In this document: one piece after another, positions 51,793 to 61,226 of the stretch | Layout of the letters: each line of letters opens with the position of its first letter | Position numbering within the stretch: the stretch's first letter is position 1 | Source of the DNA: Chloroflexota bacterium | Lineage (GTDB): Bacteria > Chloroflexota > Anaerolineae > JAAYZQ01 | Reading direction: 5' to 3' | Length of the DNA: 64,000 nt | Assembly (NCBI GenBank): GCA_018606645.1 | Contig: JAGVRI010000001.1 | Span: forward strand, 324,926 to 388,925 | The notes under the pieces: model-generated | What the model was told of the DNA's origin: nothing | Database searches by the model: none | The model's input: only the letters and a program-made list of their open reading frames with translations | Made by a program: the position numbers and the translations under genes

Positions 51793-53685
51793 ATGAATTT
51801 TGCCGAGGCGGAACAGCAGTACCGCGAACTGGAAGCCAGATTGATTCGCGGAGAGCTGACAGAAGAGGAATTCCTGGCCCGGGTGAGCGAGTTTCGGATC
51901 ACCGATCGGGAAGGTCGGCGCTGGATGCTCAGCGGGCGGACCGGTCGCTGGCTGGTGAACGAGGGAGGACGGTGGGTTTTTGCTGAACCGCCCAGGGAGC
52001 CCCCCTCTCCAGAGCCGCTGACACGGCCTGAGACGCCGCCCTCTCCTGCGAGAGCCGAAGCGCCTGCGGCCCGGGTGGCTCCGACCAGGCCGCCAGAGGC
52101 TGGCGCAAAGCCAGGGCCGAAGCCGATCGCTCCCCGGATTCTGGGAATTGGGGTTGCTCTCTTGCTCCTGATCGGTTGTCTCATCGGTAGCGGGATCTCG
52201 GCCTGGGTGTTTCTGCTCCGCGATCTGGGGGAGGCCACCCTGGCTCCGACCGGCGAGGAAGCGGTCGTCGCCCTGATGGACACCTTCACTCCCCGACCGG
52301 CAACTGCTACCTATACGCCAACCTTTACCCGCACGCCCAGCCGGACTCCAACTCCGACGGTGACCCCGACCCCGACCGAGACTTCCCCTCCCATACCCAC
52401 CGCCACGTCCGAGCCGACCTTGGTTCCTTCCCCAACGCCGGTACCTACCGCGACCGCAAGTCAAGCACCTGTCGCCACTGCCACCTCTTTCCTTTCCGGA
52501 CAACGATATATCGTACAGCCTGGAGAAACTCTGTCCGAAATCGCAGCGCGCTTTGGTCTGACCGTGGAAGAATTGGCCAGGGCGAATGGGATCACCAACC
52601 CGGCGCTGATCCGGGCCGGCCAGGAGCTGATCATCCCCGCGCCAGGCGCTGTGCCTTCGACCCCGACCGTCACGCCTACCTGGACCCCCCTGGTGCTTGT
52701 CTCGCCGACACCCACCCGTACTCTTCAGCCCACCCCGACTCGAGGCAGCCCCACCCCGACCTCGACCCGCACGCCCCAAGCTACCCCCACGCGGAGCGGT
52801 CCCACGCCCACCCCCCGGCCCACGGCAACTCCGACGCCCAAAAGTGTAGCTCTATCGGGCAAGATCGCCTTTACCCTGTGGAACCCGGTGGTGGGCAAGT
52901 ACGAGCTGTATGTCAGTCGGATTGACGGCAGCGGGCGCAATTTGCTAGGTCAGGGACTTCGGCAGCCTCAGTTTCGACCGGATGGGAATCTGCTGGCAGC
53001 GAACGGCCATGGCCTGCCCAATTTCGAGCACCTGGTCAAGATGAAACCGGACGGCAGCGAACTGGTCGAAGTGAGCCGCTATGCCGAAGACAGTTATCCC
53101 ACCTGGTCCCCAGATGGGAACATTGTTGCCTATTCCTCCACTTCCTGGGGGGACGGACAGACCCGCCTGGGCATCGTCCATGACATGTTTGGCCGGCAAC
53201 AGGACTGGATCCGGATCGGCACCACCGAGATCCGGGGGGAATATCCGTTCTGGATGGCCAACGGCTGGATCGTCTATCGCGGCTGCGACTTTTTGGGGGA
53301 TCATGCGGCATGCGGTCTCTACAAAGTCCCGGCGGGTGGCGGCAACTATTTGCGGGTGACTACCCACCAGAGCGACACGGCGCCAGCCGGGTACGGGCAG
53401 CGGATTGCCTTCATGTCCTCCCGGGATGGCAACTGGGAAGTGTACGCCGTCAACCTCGATGGCAGCGGCCTCAAACGATTGACCAACGATGGCGCTCGCG
53501 ACGGCCTGCCCACCTGGTCACCCGATGGCAAATCGATCGCCTTTGTCTCAGATCGAAGCGGGTCCTGGGCCATCTGGGTGATGAATGCCGATGGCAGCAA
53601 CCAGCGGAAACTGTTCGATCTGGGCGGCGAGTATGGGGGCGGAGAGTTTGACTGGACCCACGAGCGCATCTCCTGGGCACCCTAG
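51793..53685 (+). CDS. Membrane-anchored LysM and TolB-like beta-propeller protein
   Basis: 630-aa protein. N-terminal ~60 residues form a SHOCT-like helical segment (RLIRGELTEEEFLARVSEF). A transmembrane helix follows near 115-140 (ILGIGVALLLLIGCLIGSGI). Then a Thr-Pro linker, one LysM domain (YIVQPGETLSEIAARFGL to AGQELIIP, ~237-285), a second Thr-Pro linker and a C-terminal WD40/PD40-type propeller (~355-630, SPDGNIVAYSS, SPDGKSIAFVSDRSG). LysM binds peptidoglycan; propellers bind proteins. ATG 51793 has GAGGT 7 nt upstream; GTG 51784 is an alternative. Confidence 0.85.
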   Translation: MNFAEAEQQYRELEARLIRGELTEEEFLARVSEFRITDREGRRWMLSGRTGRWLVNEGGRWVFAEPPREPPSPEPLTRPETPPSPARAEAPAARVAPTRPPEAGAKPGPKPIAPRILGIGVALLLLIGCLIGSGISAWVFLLRDLGEATLAPTGEEAVVALMDTFTPRPATATYTPTFTRTPSRTPTPTVTPTPTETSPPIPTATSEPTLVPSPTPVPTATASQAPVATATSFLSGQRYIVQPGETLSEIAARFGLTVEELARANGITNPALIRAGQELIIPAPGAVPSTPTVTPTWTPLVLVSPTPTRTLQPTPTRGSPTPTSTRTPQATPTRSGPTPTPRPTATPTPKSVALSGKIAFTLWNPVVGKYELYVSRIDGSGRNLLGQGLRQPQFRPDGNLLAANGHGLPNFEHLVKMKPDGSELVEVSRYAEDSYPTWSPDGNIVAYSSTSWGDGQTRLGIVHDMFGRQQDWIRIGTTEIRGEYPFWMANGWIVYRGCDFLGDHAACGLYKVPAGGGNYLRVTTHQSDTAPAGYGQRIAFMSSRDGNWEVYAVNLDGSGLKRLTNDGARDGLPTWSPDGKSIAFVSDRSGSWAIWVMNADGSNQRKLFDLGGEYGGGEFDWTHERISWAP

Positions 53686-53753
53686 CCAACGCGGTGGGCA
53701 TTCGAACCGGTCCGATCGATCGCCATCATGACCGTCGGATGTAGGCTGGGGAT

Positions 53754-54797
53754 ATGTCCGAGGCACCTACTACAACCCGCGGAGTGAGCGCCGGGGCCTT
53801 GATCCTGGTGGCCGGGGTGGTCGTTCTGCTGGCTCTGGCCGGCACGGCGATCCCAGCCTACCCCCAGGTGTTGGGGACGGCCACCTTTACCTCGACTCCC
53901 ACCCCAACTCCGACCTTTACCCCTACCCCAACATGGACGCCTTCTCCGACCCCGCTTCCCACCTCCACGCCGACCCCCTCCCGGACGCCAATCTCTGCGC
54001 CTACCCCCACGGTCGCAACTCCGACGCCGGCGCCGGCGGCCTCCCATCTCTGGTTAGAGTTTCCCCTTCCGGCGGTCCCTGAGGGGGATCGATACCCAAG
54101 TACCTACTTTCCTTATGGCTCGACCGGTGGCGGGCGCTACCACCTTCACCATGGCGTGGATTATATGAATCCCGCTGGCACTCCGGTGCTGGCCCCCGCG
54201 GCCGGTACTATCCTGGTTGCCGGAAATGACCGCGAAATCGTGTATGGCGTCAAGCCCAACTTCTATGGGAATCTGGTGATCACCGAGCTCGATCAACGTT
54301 TTCAGGGCCAGCCGGTCTATTTGTTGTTCGGTCATCTGTCCGAGGTCTCGGTCAAGGTCGGGCAGCATGTGGAGGTGGGGGAGATGATCGGCCGGGTGGG
54401 GATGACCGGCGTCGCCATTGGCAACCATCTGCACCTGGAGGTGCGTCTAGGAACCAATCGGTACGAGAACACCCGCAATCCAGTCCTCTGGCTTCGTCCG
54501 GAACCGGGTCAAGGTATCATCGCCGGGCGGGTGGTGGATGCTCAAGGTCGCCCCATCCCCGAGACGACGGTCACCTTTTTCCGCGCATCCGAACCCAAGA
54601 CATGGTGGCGCCAGACGCTGACCTATGCCGACCGGGAGGTCAATCCCGATGATCAGCTTGGCGAGAATTTCGCCCTGGGCTATGTACCGGCGGGGGACTA
54701 TTTGGTCAAGGTCAAGATCGGCGGAAAGTCGGTTGTCAAGCCGGTAACCGTCGTTCCCGGCGAGATCGCCTACGTTCAACTCGTGGTGCAGGAATAG
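53754..54797 (+). CDS. Membrane-anchored M23-family peptidoglycan peptidase
   Basis: 347-aa protein. N-terminal TM anchor (GALILVAGVVVLLALAGTAI), Thr-Pro linker (~45-100), then the LytM/M23 metallopeptidase domain: HxxxD as HHGVDYMNPAG and the second motif HLHLEVR; both His sites are present. The C-terminus (~255-347) is a carboxypeptidase-regulatory-like domain (GRVVDAQGRPIPETTVTF). It cleaves peptidoglycan cross-links or acts as a hydrolase activator. Follows the LysM protein and precedes a small lipoprotein with a similar C-terminal-type domain. Confidence 0.9.
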   Translation: MSEAPTTTRGVSAGALILVAGVVVLLALAGTAIPAYPQVLGTATFTSTPTPTPTFTPTPTWTPSPTPLPTSTPTPSRTPISAPTPTVATPTPAPAASHLWLEFPLPAVPEGDRYPSTYFPYGSTGGGRYHLHHGVDYMNPAGTPVLAPAAGTILVAGNDREIVYGVKPNFYGNLVITELDQRFQGQPVYLLFGHLSEVSVKVGQHVEVGEMIGRVGMTGVAIGNHLHLEVRLGTNRYENTRNPVLWLRPEPGQGIIAGRVVDAQGRPIPETTVTFFRASEPKTWWRQTLTYADREVNPDDQLGENFALGYVPAGDYLVKVKIGGKSVVKPVTVVPGEIAYVQLVVQE

Positions 54798-54819
54798 CTG
54801 TTTGCTGGAGGGGACGGTG

Positions 54820-55194
54820 ATGAAATGGCGGTGGATTTGGCTGACGACGATCTCGGTGATAGGGCTATTGGGTCTGGTCGGGTGCGGGGCTCAACCTGGC
54901 AAGGTGACGGGGGTGGTCTATCAGGGTCCGGACAAACAGCCGGCGGCCAATGCCCAGGTGGTCGTCTATGAGCTGAAATCGGAATCGCTGACCGGCCTGG
55001 AAGTGTACCAGAAGGGAACGATCCTCTCCAAACAGCTTGCTGATGGAAACGGCGCCTTCTCGTTCTCCCTGCCGCCGGGAGCCTATGTCATCGAGGTGTG
55101 GATCGAAGGGCTGGAAGTGGCCAGTCGGATGGTAAAAGTCAAACCGGGCCGGACTGTCACCGTGGATCTTGAGGTCACGGTCCCTGCCCCGTAA
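54820..55194 (+). CDS. Small lipoprotein with carboxypeptidase-regulatory-like fold
   Basis: 124-aa lipoprotein: signal ending in lipobox LLGLVGC (Cys ~22), then a beta-sandwich domain (GKVTGVVYQGPDKQPAANA ... FSFSLPPGAYVIEVWIEG) resembling the C-terminal domain of the M23 protein upstream. ATG 54820 is preferred (GGAGGGG in front); TTG 54802 would add 6 residues. Ends the envelope operon. Confidence 0.75.
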   Translation: MKWRWIWLTTISVIGLLGLVGCGAQPGKVTGVVYQGPDKQPAANAQVVVYELKSESLTGLEVYQKGTILSKQLADGNGAFSFSLPPGAYVIEVWIEGLEVASRMVKVKPGRTVTVDLEVTVPAP

Positions 55195-55268
55195 TGGGCG
55201 TTCCCCAGGCAAAAAGAGCCTTCCGCACCGACCATGCGGTCGGCGGCCCCTTCGAAAATAGACCGCGA

Positions 55269-55370
55269 TTGAAATCGCCCCTAAACAGCCTTCGGCTGGC
55301 CGTCGGCGCGTCCCCGCTAGGGGACGCCTGGCCGATGGGCGTGTTCATCCCTCGTGGCGCCTAGCCGGGC
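55269..55370 (-). repeat. Structured intergenic repeat R2
   Basis: Same ends as R1: TTGAAATCGCCCCT and GGCGCCTAGCCGGGC, with a different central hairpin GCGTCCCC-GCTA-GGGGACGC. Starts 9 nt after the stop of the leftward UroD-family gene. The gap 55195-55378 contains nothing else. Confidence 0.65.
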
Positions 55371-55378
55371 TGCGTCTC

Positions 55379-56539
55379 TCAGATTTCTCGAGGCGCGGTG
55401 TACAAAGCGATAATGTTCTCCAGTGGGGTGTCGGCCTGGATATAATGGGCCGACGCGCAGATATATCCCCCACCGCGCCCCAGGACTCGACACCGCTCCT
55501 GCACTTCGGCCTGGACCTCCTCAGGCGTCCCATGGGGTAGGGTATGTTGAATATCAATCGCTCCATGAAAGGAGAGCCGATCGCCGAACTCCGCTTTAAG
55601 GCGGGCCATGTCCATGCCTTTTGCCCGGGGCTGGAGAGGGTTCAATACCTGAATGTCCATTTCGTCGGCCAGCGCGCCGATCAGCGGAGCGATTGCGCCG
55701 CAAGAGTGGTACATGATCCGCACGGGGTATCTTGCCGCCCGAATCGCCCGGTTCAGACGTTGATGGTGGGGCAGGATATACTGGCGCCACATGGACGGTG
55801 AGAGGAGCAACCCGTTCTGGATGGCCACGTCGTCGTAGGTATAGACCATGTCGAGCAGCCCACCTGCGGCCTCCATAACGCGGAGGGTGTTGAGGATATA
55901 CAGATCGGTGAATCGATCCATGATGGCGCAGGCGATCTCGGGTTGTTCGATCAGATCGAGGAGAAAGCGCTCAAAGCCCCGCAGTGCCCAGGACCGCTCG
56001 AAAATGCCACCCACTTCATAACGCAGATGATAACGGACAGGGGTATTCAAGTGCTGGCATTGCTCCCGGATGTCGGACACGTCCCACTCATCGCTGCTCG
56101 GCCAATCCCACCCCAGCACATCGGCCACTGTCTCAGCCTCGGCCAGAGGATACCGGGCGTATTCGTCATAGGTTCCGAATGGATGGGCAACGCGGCGGCG
56201 ATGGCTCCCCCAGGCGTCGATGAAGGTGCCATCGCGCAACTCGCGAGCCCTGGTCCCGATGTAGCGCGGACTCACCAAGCGGCAGTCAATCCCCAGGAGT
56301 CGAAGCACGGTCTCGTCATCGGCATCGAGGGCGGTCCGGAGCCTCTGCCACACCTCCGGCACCGCCCAGAAATCAAACGGCACCCGGTCTGACGGACGAT
56401 GGGCCAGGGCCATCTCCACTCGTTGCCAGGGAGAGAAGGCCCCGGTCTCGGGCCGACCGTAATGAGATCGCAGGTAGGAACGGAGGGCTTCCGGATCTTG
56501 CAGCGCAGCCCGAATGGTCCCGGCCAGTCCGCCCGTCAT
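55379..56539 (-). CDS. Uroporphyrinogen-decarboxylase-fold protein (UroD family, methyltransferase-like)
   Basis: 386-aa protein of the UroD/MtaA-like TIM-barrel family. Visible: RVPFDFWAVPEVWQRL near the start, YTYDDVAIQNGLLLSPSMWR (metal/cofactor region), YHSCGAIAPLIGALADE and the C-terminal GGGYICASAHYIQADTPLEN motif. Relatives transfer methyl groups or demethylate compounds using a zinc site; true heme-synthesis UroD is unlikely here because of its position. It overlaps the permease by 4 nt (ATGA), so it is a member of the BMP transporter operon. Confidence 0.82.
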   Translation of the reverse strand: MTGGLAGTIRAALQDPEALRSYLRSHYGRPETGAFSPWQRVEMALAHRPSDRVPFDFWAVPEVWQRLRTALDADDETVLRLLGIDCRLVSPRYIGTRARELRDGTFIDAWGSHRRRVAHPFGTYDEYARYPLAEAETVADVLGWDWPSSDEWDVSDIREQCQHLNTPVRYHLRYEVGGIFERSWALRGFERFLLDLIEQPEIACAIMDRFTDLYILNTLRVMEAAGGLLDMVYTYDDVAIQNGLLLSPSMWRQYILPHHQRLNRAIRAARYPVRIMYHSCGAIAPLIGALADEMDIQVLNPLQPRAKGMDMARLKAEFGDRLSFHGAIDIQHTLPHGTPEEVQAEVQERCRVLGRGGGYICASAHYIQADTPLENIIALYTAPREI

Positions 56540-57810
56540 TGCTTTTCGTACGGTTTCCCTTCCGCTGCGGGTGGGATGGCCCGTCCGACGACGCCGGCGA
56601 CGACGATGATCGTTAGGATGTACGGAGCGGCTTGCAGGAATTCAGGCGGAATCGGCTGGTTGATGATCGGCAATATCGGCCGGATAATCTGCATTTTGAC
56701 CTGCAGGGCATCGGCAAAGCCAAAGAGCAGGGCCGCCAGAAAGGCCCCGATCGGATTCCAGTTGCCAAAGATCATGGCGGCCAACGCGACAAATCCCTGC
56801 CCCCGGGTCATGCCATCCTCGAACGTCCCCACCACCCCCAGCGAAAAGTAGGCCCCACCCAGGCCGGCGATCAGCCCGCCCAGAATGACGCTCACATAGC
56901 GCATCTGGTTGACGTGGATGCCGACCGTGTCGGCCGCGCGAGGATGCTCGCCACAGGCGCGCATCCGCAATCCCCACGGCGTAGAAAAGACGACATACTG
57001 GACCAACACCAGGAGGACGAGCATGATGAACACCGTGGGTTGGTTCTCAAACAGCAAGGGGCCGAGGATGGGGATGTCGGCCAGCGCCGGGATGCGCATC
57101 AGGCCAAAGGAGCCGGGAGTGCTCATCCCGGCCGGTTCCAGCAGGCGGATGTTCAGAAAGCGGGTGCCGCCCGCCGCCAGGATGTTGATCACCGTGCCCG
57201 AGATGATCTGGTCCACCTTGTACTTGATCGATAACACGGCGTGCAATGCGGCCATCACCCCGCCGATCAGACTGGCCACCAGCAAGCCCATCCACAGGCT
57301 GTCGAAGAGGCTGGCAGCCGCTACCGCCGCAAACGCTCCCCAGAGCATCATCCCCTCAATGGCAATGTTGATGATGCCCGACCGTTCACAAAAGATGCCA
57401 GACATGGCCCCCAGGGTGAGAGGTGTCGCTGCGGTCAAAGTAGCCTGAACCATCCCCGGCAGATTCATGCTGGTCCCGCTCGAAACCCAGACGAGAAAGG
57501 CAAAGCCGGCCAGAAAGGCCAGGCCCCAGTTGAGGATGGAGCGGAACGTGCGGAGGACGCGAAAGAGGCGCAAGCCGGCGATGAAAAAGCAGAGTATGCC
57601 GATCGTGCGCAGGGTAGCTTGAGAAGGAAGGACAAAGAGGGTACCTAACTTCTGATCGGTAAAGGTAGCCAGATCGCTTGGCCGGGTGCCATACCCCGCC
57701 AGCAAGACGAACACCGCACCCAGCATGAGAATGAACAAGGTGACCAGGACATCCCGCAGCCCCGGAAGTGTCCCCTTGGAAACACTGATGGTCTTGGCTT
57801 GAACAGTCAT
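56536..57810 (-). CDS. ABC transporter permease (BMP/nucleoside type, NupQ/YufQ-like)
   Basis: 424-aa BPD_transp_2-type permease with about 10 membrane segments. Family motifs: TPLTLGAMSGIFCERSGI, NIAIEGMMLWGAF and GQGFVALAAMIFGNWNPIG. Such permeases pair with a second permease and an ATPase to import nucleosides or purine-like compounds. ATG 57810. Coupled to the UroD-family gene downstream and separated by 53 nt from the second permease upstream. Confidence 0.9.
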   Translation of the reverse strand: MTVQAKTISVSKGTLPGLRDVLVTLFILMLGAVFVLLAGYGTRPSDLATFTDQKLGTLFVLPSQATLRTIGILCFFIAGLRLFRVLRTFRSILNWGLAFLAGFAFLVWVSSGTSMNLPGMVQATLTAATPLTLGAMSGIFCERSGIINIAIEGMMLWGAFAAVAAASLFDSLWMGLLVASLIGGVMAALHAVLSIKYKVDQIISGTVINILAAGGTRFLNIRLLEPAGMSTPGSFGLMRIPALADIPILGPLLFENQPTVFIMLVLLVLVQYVVFSTPWGLRMRACGEHPRAADTVGIHVNQMRYVSVILGGLIAGLGGAYFSLGVVGTFEDGMTRGQGFVALAAMIFGNWNPIGAFLAALLFGFADALQVKMQIIRPILPIINQPIPPEFLQAAPYILTIIVVAGVVGRAIPPAAEGKPYEKQ

Positions 57811-57863
57811 CGGCTTTCTCTCGCTATAGGACTCGATTCAGAGAGTGGACCCATCTCAATTCA

Positions 57864-59303
57864 TCACGCTCCCCAACCTCGCGAGAAGACGGTGACCTCG
57901 ATCTCCTCCCGCTTGGGAGCGCCGAGTCGGAAGAGGGAGCGGATGATCGCCGGTGCGGCGATAAAGATGATCACCAGGGATTGGACAATCTGCACGATCT
58001 CGGTAGGGATGCCGGCAACCGACTGCATTCGCGATGCGCCGGCACGCAACATGCCGAAAAGAAGGCTGGCACCCACCACGCCGGTCGGATGGCTTTTGCC
58101 CAGGAGGGCCAGGGCAATGGAGTCAAAGCCGTAGCCGGCCCGAAATCCAAGGGCAATGTTGTGGGTAATGCCCAATCCCTGAGCCGCTCCGGCCAATCCG
58201 GCCAGGCAACCGCTCAGGAACATGGCCAGGACAAAATTCTTGGCCACGCTCATGCCTCCATAGCGGGCTGCGCTGGGGTTGGCGCCAACGGTCCGCAACT
58301 CGAACCCCCAGATGGTCCTGAAGAGGAACCAACCGACGAGAGCGGCGGCGATCAGGGATAAGACAAATCCCCAATGCACCGTCACCGGGTGATCCAGAAA
58401 CCGGGGCAGATAGGCGCTGGGCAGGATCTCTTTGGTGCGACAGGTACCTTGGGTATGTTCTAACGGGCCACACAGTAGCCAATCGCTCAGGCGAAAGACC
58501 ACATAGTTCAGCATGATGGTCGTGATCACCTCGTGGGCGCCGGTGCGGGCTTTTAGAAAGCCGGCGATCCCGGCCCACACTCCGGCCGCCACCGCTCCGG
58601 CGACGATGGCGAGCGGCAGGTGGACGGCGGCGGGCAGGCCGCTCACCGAAAAGCCAACGAGCACGGCGGCCAGCCAGCCGATGCCAATCTGCCCTTCCGC
58701 TCCGATGTTGAACAAACCGGCGCGAAAGCCCAGAGCGACGGCCAGGCCGGCAAAGATATACGGGACCGACTGGACCAGGCTATCGCTGGGGCCGCGTAAC
58801 GCACTCAATACCGGCTTGAGGCCTTCGCCCTGGGACCATTTGCCCAGTGCCTGCATGATCTTGACCGGACTACCCAGTGCCCCTTCATATAGAGCCCCGT
58901 AGGCCCGGCCCAGGTTGGCCAATGCCAGCTTGATGGCCTCTCCGAACAGACCTTCGCCCAATGCTTTGTACACCGCCTGATCGGTGGCGATGATCACCAC
59001 CGCCCCAACGATCAAGGCGGTCAAGACCGACAGAGCTGGCACCGTCAGCCCCCGGATGCGGGCAGCCAGCCAGCCCTTCATCCACGTCCAGCCACCGCGC
59101 CGGATTGAGATCAAGGCCAAAATCACTAGTCCGGTCACCAGGCTGAGGGGCCACAATCCGATGGCAATCAACAGAATCAGCACCAGCCATTTGCTGAGCA
59201 ATACAGCGCCGACCAAGATGGCTGCCCAAAGGGCCAGCCGGATCCACCGCCCCCATGCCGCCGGCCGCTGGCTTTGCTCTGGTAGGGTTTGTCGATCAGC
59301 CAA
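57864..59303 (-). CDS. ABC transporter permease (BMP/nucleoside type, NupP/YufP-like)
   Basis: 479-aa permease. The N-terminal ~100 residues are an unusually hydrophobic extension with several extra helices (WAAILVGAVLLSKWLVLILL). The core has SVPYIFAGLAVALGFRAGLF, NIGAEGQIGIGWLAA and GYGFDSIALALLG. Start TTG 59303 has AAGGAGG 9 nt upstream and overlaps the ATPase stop by 8 nt. Substrate probably nucleoside-like by family; not shown here. Confidence 0.88.
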   Translation of the reverse strand: MADRQTLPEQSQRPAAWGRWIRLALWAAILVGAVLLSKWLVLILLIAIGLWPLSLVTGLVILALISIRRGGWTWMKGWLAARIRGLTVPALSVLTALIVGAVVIIATDQAVYKALGEGLFGEAIKLALANLGRAYGALYEGALGSPVKIMQALGKWSQGEGLKPVLSALRGPSDSLVQSVPYIFAGLAVALGFRAGLFNIGAEGQIGIGWLAAVLVGFSVSGLPAAVHLPLAIVAGAVAAGVWAGIAGFLKARTGAHEVITTIMLNYVVFRLSDWLLCGPLEHTQGTCRTKEILPSAYLPRFLDHPVTVHWGFVLSLIAAALVGWFLFRTIWGFELRTVGANPSAARYGGMSVAKNFVLAMFLSGCLAGLAGAAQGLGITHNIALGFRAGYGFDSIALALLGKSHPTGVVGASLLFGMLRAGASRMQSVAGIPTEIVQIVQSLVIIFIAAPAIIRSLFRLGAPKREEIEVTVFSRGWGA

Positions 59304-61191
59304 GGGTCGCGCCTCCTTTCGTGTCTGCTGTCTGCATCTGAGCCTTCTCCTCAGGCCGGACCCCGGCCATCAGTAGCCCCAACTGTTCGCGGGTAGCCAG
59401 GTCGGCGTCCACCGTGGCCACAATCTGCCCCTCGTACATCACCGCAATCCGATCCGATAAGGCCATGATCTCGTCCAGTTCCACCGAGACGAGAAGCACC
59501 GCTACTCCTTCGTCTCGCTTCTGGAGAAGTCGTCGGTGGATATACTCGATCGAGCCCACGTCCAGGCCACGTGTCGGTTGGGCGGCAATCAGCAACTTGA
59601 TCGGCCGGGAGAGTTCGCGGGCAACGATCACCTTTTGTTGATTCCCGCCCGAGAGGCTCTGGGACGGCACGAAAATGCTCGGGGTGCGGACATCAAATTC
59701 CCTGACCACCCGCTCAGAAAACTGGTATACCCGATCAAACTGAATCAGAGGCCCTCGGGCAAAAGGCGGTTGATAATAGTTGCATAGCACCAGATTGTCA
59801 TAGATCGGAAAAGACAGGATCAACCCATCGCGCTGACGGTCCTCCGGAATATGCGCTACTCCCAATTCAATGATGCGGCGGGGCGGAGCGTTGGTTACGT
59901 CCTGGCCCAAAATGCGCACGGTTCCCCCGGTGGCGGGGCGAAGCCCGGTCAATACCTCCACCAGCTCAGTCTGGCCATTGCCCTGGACGCCGGCCACCCC
60001 CAGCACCTCGCCCGCCCGGACAAAGAGATCCACCCCACGCAGCGCCGGGTGGTGACGTTGGTCCTCAGCCATCAGACCGGTGACCTCTAACACGACTTCG
60101 CCCGGCGAGGCTGGGCCCTTTTCCACCACCAACGCCACTTCCCGTCCGACCATCATCTCGGCCAGCTCCGCTTCAGAGGTCTGCGCCGGCGTCGTCTCGC
60201 CCATCACCCGACCGTTCCGCAGGACGATGATCCGGTCGGCGACGGCCATCACCTCCTTGAGTTTATGGGTGATGAAAATAATGGACTTGTTCTGTTTGAC
60301 CAACCCCCGCATAATTTGAAACAACTCTTCGGTTTCTTGGGGGGTGAGTACGGCGGTGGGCTCGTCCAGGATCAGGATCTCCGCTTCGCGGTAGAGCGTC
60401 TTGAGGATCTCCACCCGTTGCTGCATGCCGACCGGCAGGTCCGCGATGAGGGCGTTGGGGTCTACCGCCAGACCGTACTGTGAGGATAGGGTGCGAATAC
60501 GATGAGCCGCCGTAAGCCGGTCGAGGGCAGTGGTGATCACCCGCAGGGCCGGATAGGAAGCGAGGGTGAAGAGCAGAGCCAGGCTAACCAACAGAGGGAG
60601 GCGATGGCCGATCTTCAGATACCATGCCACACCCACCAGCGAGGCAATGCTTCCGGCGGCGACGATCGGCACGTAAAGCCAGAACCGAAACCGGCTCAGA
60701 AAGCCCAGCAGAAAAAAGAGCGCATACAAAGCGGCCACCGAGGCCGCCCCGGCCACACTGGTCACCAGCCACTGGCCCACATGGCTTTGAGAAAAAACAC
60801 CGCCTACGAAAAAGAGGAGGGCCGCCGCCCCGCTCAACAAGCCCAACGTCCTCGATGAGAACGAAAAACGGACAGGCTCGGTGCCCAGGATGATATTCTC
60901 AGCCACCGTGAACACAGGCACCAACTGAAAGTGCTGATGGACCATCCCAATGCCCAGTTTGATCGCATCGTTGGGTTCCCGGATGGTGACCTTGGCGCCA
61001 CGGACATGGATTTCACCGGCATCTGGGGCATAAAGGCCGTAGAGGATGTTCATCAAGGTGCTCTTGCCCGCGCCGTTTTCTCCCAGAAAGGCCAGGATCT
61101 CGCCTTGATTCAGGGAGAAACTGATCTGGTCATTGGCCAGTACACCGGGGAAACGTTTACTGATGTTGGTTGCCTCCAGGATTGGGGTCAT
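59296..61191 (-). CDS. ABC transporter ATPase of BMP type with inserted transmembrane block
   Basis: 631-aa twin-NBD ATPase (NupO/RbsA-type). NBD1 Walker A GENGAGKST (~38-46), Q-loop VHQHFQ (~85-90), signature PVGMQQR (~253-259) and Walker B LILDEPT (~273-279); NBD2 has GVQGNGQTELVEVL, SLSGGNQQK and the final LLIAAQPTRGLDVG. Between the Q loop and the signature of NBD1, residues ~107-224 (60520-60873) form a block of about four hydrophobic helices (TLGLLSGAAALLFFVGGVF is the first). In relatives this stretch is a short soluble helix of ~20 residues. An even number of helices would leave both NBD halves cytosolic. ATG 61191 with AAGGAG; frame is open throughout. Confidence 0.88.
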   Translation of the reverse strand: MTPILEATNISKRFPGVLANDQISFSLNQGEILAFLGENGAGKSTLMNILYGLYAPDAGEIHVRGAKVTIREPNDAIKLGIGMVHQHFQLVPVFTVAENIILGTEPVRFSFSSRTLGLLSGAAALLFFVGGVFSQSHVGQWLVTSVAGAASVAALYALFFLLGFLSRFRFWLYVPIVAAGSIASLVGVAWYLKIGHRLPLLVSLALLFTLASYPALRVITTALDRLTAAHRIRTLSSQYGLAVDPNALIADLPVGMQQRVEILKTLYREAEILILDEPTAVLTPQETEELFQIMRGLVKQNKSIIFITHKLKEVMAVADRIIVLRNGRVMGETTPAQTSEAELAEMMVGREVALVVEKGPASPGEVVLEVTGLMAEDQRHHPALRGVDLFVRAGEVLGVAGVQGNGQTELVEVLTGLRPATGGTVRILGQDVTNAPPRRIIELGVAHIPEDRQRDGLILSFPIYDNLVLCNYYQPPFARGPLIQFDRVYQFSERVVREFDVRTPSIFVPSQSLSGGNQQKVIVARELSRPIKLLIAAQPTRGLDVGSIEYIHRRLLQKRDEGVAVLLVSVELDEIMALSDRIAVMYEGQIVATVDADLATREQLGLLMAGVRPEEKAQMQTADTKGGATLG

Positions 61192-61226
61192 CCTCGCTCC
61201 TTCTCCAAGAGTATGGCTGATAGAAC

